This document shows, in pieces, positions 60,801-64,000 of a stretch of DNA of 64,000 bases. The DNA lies in assembly GCF_002257585.1 (NCBI RefSeq), contig NZ_CP022743.1, positions 3,782,001-3,846,000 of the forward strand, written 5' to 3'. This DNA comes from Mucilaginibacter xinganensis. GTDB lineage: Bacteria; Bacteroidota; Bacteroidia; Sphingobacteriales; Sphingobacteriaceae. The notes below the pieces were generated by a model. That model saw nothing but the letters and a program-made list of their open reading frames with translations. It was not told where the DNA came from and searched no databases. Numbering within the stretch: the first letter of the stretch is position 1; each line of letters begins with the position of its first letter. Both the position numbers and the translations under genes were made by a program.

Positions 60801-61518
60801 AACCTACCGAAAGCAGGTTGGCATGGCTTACCGAATCCCAAAACGCTTCAACCGTTTGGCCGGATAAGGTACGTCCTGACGCATCCGTAATGGTGCCGGA
60901 AATCATCACCGGCAAATGCCTACCCGATTCATTTGCATAACGGTTTATGGCAAATAAGGCGGCTTTTGCATTCAACGTATCAAATATGGTTTCCACCAGC
61001 AGCATGTCCGATCCGCCGTCAACCAATCCCCTAACCTGGTCATAATAGGCTCCGGCAAGGTCATCAAAAGTAACGGCACGGTACCCCGGATCATTTACAT
61101 CCGGCGATAACGAGGCTGTACGGTTTGTGGGGCCAACAGCACCTGCAACAAAACGGGGCTTAGCCGGATTTTTAGTATTATATTCATCGGCAACCTCACG
61201 GGCAATCCGTGCGCCTTCATAGCTTAGCTCGTATGCCAGTTCTTCAAGGTTGTAGTCTGCCAGCGAGATCCGTTGTGTACTAAAGGTATTTGTTTCAATA
61301 ATATCTGCTCCGGCATCAAGGTATTCGGCATGAATAGCTTTGATAATATCAGGACGGGTAATATTCAGCAGGTCGTTATTCCCCTGCAGGTCTGTATTAT
61401 GATCACGGAAACGCTCGCCACGAAAATCAGCTTCCGTTAATTGGTACCGCTGGATCATCGTACCCATCGCACCGTCAATTACCAGGATGCGTTTCTCTAA
61501 TTCTTTTCTAATATCCAT
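57829..61518 (-). CDS. metH: Cobalamin-dependent methionine synthase
   Basis: 1229 aa from ATG 61518 (MDIRKELEKRILVIDGAMGTMIQ); the frame to 61593 is a leader. Homocysteine domain with zinc Cys motif GGCCGTTPEH, pterin domain (MIDSSKWTVIEAG), cobalamin domain with DVHDIGKNIV (DxHxxG) and the C-terminal activation domain (HPQARYFGLGKISKDQVEDYAVRK). Transfers methyl from methyl-THF to homocysteine. Downstream of a SAM-I riboswitch; metF follows. Confidence 0.97.
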   Translation of the reverse strand: MDIRKELEKRILVIDGAMGTMIQRYQLTEADFRGERFRDHNTDLQGNNDLLNITRPDIIKAIHAEYLDAGADIIETNTFSTQRISLADYNLEELAYELSYEGARIAREVADEYNTKNPAKPRFVAGAVGPTNRTASLSPDVNDPGYRAVTFDDLAGAYYDQVRGLVDGGSDMLLVETIFDTLNAKAALFAINRYANESGRHLPVMISGTITDASGRTLSGQTVEAFWDSVSHANLLSVGLNCALGAKEMRPHIQELSQKANVYISAYPNAGLPNEFGQYDETAHETAHQVDDFIKNGLVNIVGGCCGTTPEHIKCIAEKAAKYPPRRIPEIEPYMRLSGLEAVTITPESIFVNVGERTNITGSPKFSKLILAEDYEAALTVARQQVEGGAQVIDINMDEGMIDSEAVMVKFLNLVASEPDIAKLPIMIDSSKWTVIEAGLKCIQGKGIVNSISLKEGEDKFKEQARKILSYGAATVVMAFDETGQADSLQRRIEICKRSYDILVNEVGFPPQDIIFDPNILTVATGLEEHNNYAVDFIEATRWIKQNLPHAKVSGGVSNISFSFRGNNTVREAMHSAFLYHAIKAGMDMGIVNAGMLEVYQEIPKDLLELVEDVLLNRRPDATERLVEFADTIKSKGKVIERDEEWRKGTVQERLSHALVKGIIEYLDDDVEEARQAYAKPLEVIEGPLMDGMNIVGDLFGAGKMFLPQVVKSARVMKKAVAYLLPFIELEKQRVIDAGEDSSGSRANAGKILMATVKGDVHDIGKNIVGVVLACNNFEVIDLGVMVPAQRIIEEAKKQNVDIIGLSGLITPSLDEMVHFAKEMEREGFTIPLIIGGATTSRIHAAVKVAPNYSGAAIHVLDASRSVTVCSSLMSKDNRDAYIRGIKEEYEKAREAHLNKKSDKRFVSIEEARKGKFQISLDGDVAPKPTFTGTKVFENYPLEELLPYIDWTPFFHTWELRGSFPKIFADKFVGDEAKKLYDDAQVLLKQIVAEKLLQANGVIGFWPANSVGDDIELYTDDSRKTLLTRIYTLRQQAEKVKGDPYYALSDFIATKDSGVPDYFGGFAVTTGLGCDELVAKFEKDYDDYNSIMAKALADRLAEAFAEKMHELVRKEYWGYSKGEQLSTDDLIKEEYQGIRPAPGYPACPDHTEKTTLFEILKAEDNAHMHLTESLAMTPAASVSGFYFAHPQARYFGLGKISKDQVEDYAVRKNMPLEDVERWLGPNINY

Positions 61519-61631
61519 ATCGTTCAGTTGGCAGTTTTTAGTTGCCGGTTTGCTGTCAACAATCTGCAATTGCCTAAAGTAGAACAGGGACAATGATAAC
61601 TGCCAACTGCTTACTTAAAACTGCAAACTGT

Positions 61632-61673
61632 AAAAAGCTTATCTCGAAAAGTCGGGTGTTAATTTGACTTTCG
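61632..61673 (-). promoter_or_regulatory. Possible riboswitch expression platform
   Basis: CGAAAGUC (61673-61666) can pair with GACUUUUCG (61653-61645). AGAUAAGC and UUUUU follow at 61644-61632, repeating the P1 strand AGAUAAGC, so it may compete for P1 pairing. Not a textbook terminator. Confidence 0.45.
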
Positions 61674-61777
61674 CTTATCTTTCCCGGGCCGTTTGGCTGC
61701 CGAGTAGAATGTAGCACCTTGTAAGTACAGGTTGCTAAGACATCGCAGGGTCTAATCCCTCCGTCTTTCTCCATAAG
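61674..61777 (-). promoter_or_regulatory. SAM-I (S-box) riboswitch upstream of metH
   Basis: On the minus strand P1 is CUUAU ... AUAAG (61777 and 61674), then the family core GGAGGGA, GACCCUGCGAUG, UUAGCAACCUGUA and ACAAGGUGCUACAUUC follow in the order and spacing of SAM-I aptamers. About 104 nt. It lies 150 bp before metH. The downstream platform hairpin is unclear. Confidence 0.88.
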
Positions 61778-61900
61778 CAGCACAAAGATGCGCAATAAAC
61801 AGCCAATTTGCAATAGGTTTTAGTTGTCATAGGATAAGAAAAAACAGCGCTAAAATCTGATCTCAATCGTTGGACAGGCCGACTTTACTAGTTTCTGCCA

Positions 61901-63712
61901 TCAAAGATTCGCATTTATCACCTGCTGCAAAAAATCTCTTATATTGTCCCTGGCCCCTATTGACTGACTGATGACTTCACCATTTTTACCAATTACCATA
62001 TGCACAGGTAATGCATTAGTTTGAAAGCTATCCGCCAGTTTCGGGGCATTATTTAGCACCCTGTAATTAAACTCCCGGCTTTTAAGAAACTTCACCAGGT
62101 TCTCTGTTTTATCGCCGGATAAAGCAATAAAAACCACGTTTGGCTGACTACTAAATTGCTTAACAAGCTTATTCAGCTCCGGCATTTCGGCAATACACGG
62201 CCCGCAACCTATACTCCATATATTTAAAACAACCAATTTGCCTTTAAAATCTGATAAATGCACCGGCTTTCCTGCTAAATCGCTTGCAGTAAAATCAGGA
62301 ACCCGTTCTTCGGCAGTAGTTGATTGCGCACCGCTGGGTTTCAACGAAGTAACGAATTCGGCAAATGTTTTTTGCTTCAAACTGCAAAACGGGAATAACA
62401 TTTTCATAGAATCAAGGGCCGCCAAAACCCCATATTTGTACAGCTTTCTATAATCTTCCATAGCAAGATTGGCATTTCCGGCTTGTTTATAAGCGTTTGC
62501 CCGCAATTGTAATAATAAAGGCATAAAATTCCCTTCAGCACTGCCACCTGTTAACAGCGCTATGCCGGCGGAGCTATTGGTAACTGCATCCTGATAGTTT
62601 TTGCGCGCCAAATCAATCTTAGCTAAATCCATATACATTAGTGGCACATCTTGCTGGTAGTGGCTATAGTTTAATCTGTACCGGTGATTGATGCCTCCGC
62701 TCTGGAAAAGCGCAATAGCTTTTTTGAGCATGCGCCCGGCAGAGTCAAGCTTCTCGTTCCGGTCAATATAGAGTTCCGGCATGCTGGTAAGAGCATAATA
62801 ACTTACTTTATCGTTTTCATATTGTGGCAGCAAAACTTTTTCAAATGTTGCAACCGGGATCTTTCTGTCATCTTTAATATAATAGAAAACGTTTATATCA
62901 CGGGAAATTCCGGCTTCGGGGTGTGCAATAAATATTTCTTTCAGCTTCGTCCTGATATCCTCTTCCACATCCTTTCGGCTGCTTTTATAATATTCGTAGT
63001 TGTAAATACTAAAAGCAAAGGCCGTTTCCTCATTTTCGGGAAATTTGCTAAAAAGCTGATACAAATATTTTTTTCCTTCGGCCAGGTTGCCGGTTTTGGC
63101 ATTACCAATGCATAGCGCAGCTAAAAGACCCGCATCCGGGTGGTTACTGGCTTTAATTGATAAAGTCAGTTTTTTTATCAGCCCCTCAACCTGGGCCTTA
63201 CCTGCGGCATGGTCTTTAATCATTGCTACTACATTGATAAATTTGGCCCAGGCTAAATAATTATCCGGGTAGTGCACTAATTCTTTCCGAAATATGCTAT
63301 CCGGATTATCATCAAACAAAGCGGCCATGTAGGCACCCTCAACTTCGGTTTGATGATTTGGTTTATACACCAGTTTGTTAAATCCGGCTTTATCATCATC
63401 TTTATTTAAAGTATAAAATTCCACTTTAAATGAGGCAGCGCTAACAGGCAGTTTAAATTGCGCAGCCAACCTTCCGTTGGTGCCGGCCATTAAAACATGA
63501 AAGTTATTAGTGGCCCCATCACGCAAACAGGTAGTTATGCGGGCATAAACAGGCTCCCTGCCGTTAAGTGATGCGTTGGCGTCGGTACAATTATAGCCAA
63601 TGGCGATTTCGTCAGTAACTGATGGTTTTTCCGGGCTGATGGTACTAACCTGGGCAATAACTGCCATTCTGAATCCAAACAGCGCGACAGTAATAAACAA
63701 ATACTTTTTCAT
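61901..63712 (-). CDS. TlpA-like thioredoxin-fold protein with helical N domain
   Basis: 603 aa with signal peptide MKKYLFITVALFGFRMAVIAQ. N-terminal beta-sandwich, TPR-like helices in the middle, and a C-terminal thioredoxin domain (residues about 468-603): LAGKPVHLSDFKGKLVVLNIWSIGCGPCIAEMPELNKL with redox CGPC. Periplasmic thiol oxidoreductase probably involved in stress or cofactor maturation. First gene on its strand in view; upstream of it only 288 bp remain. Confidence 0.85.
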   Translation of the reverse strand: MKKYLFITVALFGFRMAVIAQVSTISPEKPSVTDEIAIGYNCTDANASLNGREPVYARITTCLRDGATNNFHVLMAGTNGRLAAQFKLPVSAASFKVEFYTLNKDDDKAGFNKLVYKPNHQTEVEGAYMAALFDDNPDSIFRKELVHYPDNYLAWAKFINVVAMIKDHAAGKAQVEGLIKKLTLSIKASNHPDAGLLAALCIGNAKTGNLAEGKKYLYQLFSKFPENEETAFAFSIYNYEYYKSSRKDVEEDIRTKLKEIFIAHPEAGISRDINVFYYIKDDRKIPVATFEKVLLPQYENDKVSYYALTSMPELYIDRNEKLDSAGRMLKKAIALFQSGGINHRYRLNYSHYQQDVPLMYMDLAKIDLARKNYQDAVTNSSAGIALLTGGSAEGNFMPLLLQLRANAYKQAGNANLAMEDYRKLYKYGVLAALDSMKMLFPFCSLKQKTFAEFVTSLKPSGAQSTTAEERVPDFTASDLAGKPVHLSDFKGKLVVLNIWSIGCGPCIAEMPELNKLVKQFSSQPNVVFIALSGDKTENLVKFLKSREFNYRVLNNAPKLADSFQTNALPVHMVIGKNGEVISQSIGARDNIRDFLQQVINANL

Positions 63713-64000
63713 TTCTTTAAATTTTGGTTAAAGAAAATGCACCAGGCTTTTAAACTAAAATATTGTTGACCGGCTATTGCATATTAGAAGTTAAACAGGC
63801 TTGCAGAAGTATAAACCGTTTTTTTAGAATGTAGGATTGAATTCGTCAGGATAAAACCCAGGTTAATCAGCCCGAAATACGTATTGGTAATTAAAATTAT
63901 TAAATCCAGCAGGAATTATATAGCTTCAAAAAATGAACCGTGCTAAAATATTTTGGGATAAATCATTTACCGACTGGCGGTATAGAATATTCCTGCATGC
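63713..64000. other. Window end, no gene seen
   Basis: The last 288 bp carry no supported coding region or repeat. Confidence 0.4.

Overview
The window looks like a chromosomal segment of a Bacteroidota of the Sphingobacteriaceae type (Mucilaginibacter or Pedobacter-like). The signs are a FecR/SusC/SusD glycan-uptake locus, several SCNK/SCKK-type lipoprotein signals, start sites mostly without Shine-Dalgarno sequences, a TAnnTTTG-type promoter, many two-component and PAS proteins, and dispersed intergenic repeats. No rRNA or standard tRNA gene and no CRISPR array was seen.

Layout: 1-7.7 kb is a polysaccharide-uptake locus (FecR anti-sigma, SusC, SusD, GH99-like enzyme). 7.7-9.3 kb holds repeats and an aspartic-protease-like secreted protein. 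9.4-20.4 kb is an RNA-repair neighbourhood: a Ro60/TROVE protein followed on the minus strand by a tandem array of seven Y-RNA-like units, then (upstream on the same strand) rtcB, and a WYL regulator. A pseudo-helicase/KAP NTPase fusion lies between rtcB and TROVE, and a Crp-family regulator plus SDR gene lies inside one of the Y RNA units. 20.8-28.9 kb carries Usp, a PIF1-HRDC helicase, an M1 aminopeptidase, and an SDR/AraC/DHFR-like group. 29-38 kb mixes DoxX, AraC, PAS and GH78-like genes with degenerate repeats and an ice-binding-type lipoprotein. 38.5-54 kb has D-lactate dehydrogenase, a three-gene overlapping operon (FAD protein, DUF1543, HD), signalling proteins, holA, an HsdR-N-like protein, a hybrid kinase and valS. 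54.5-64 kb has an M13 peptidase, metF and metH behind a SAM-I riboswitch, and a TlpA-like protein.

The most interesting system is at 9.4-20.4 kb. Seven RNA units share one architecture: an outer helix, an invariant 7-nt loop strand UGYCGUA facing a 9-nt strand, an 8-bp inner helix of variable sequence that pairs by covariation, then an invariant UACUUCG and a head. Heads range from a circularly permuted tRNA mimic to a very short loop. Unit D is split into two halves about 1.9 kb apart by a crp-SDR segment flanked by a 7-bp direct repeat. TROVE and rtcB share a 21-bp palindrome placed at identical spacing from a common TCTTTGTA promoter element, a plausible target of the nearby WYL regulator. 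Together this suggests a coregulated RNA sensing, presentation and ligation module that has taken two insertions. All functions are inferred from sequence.
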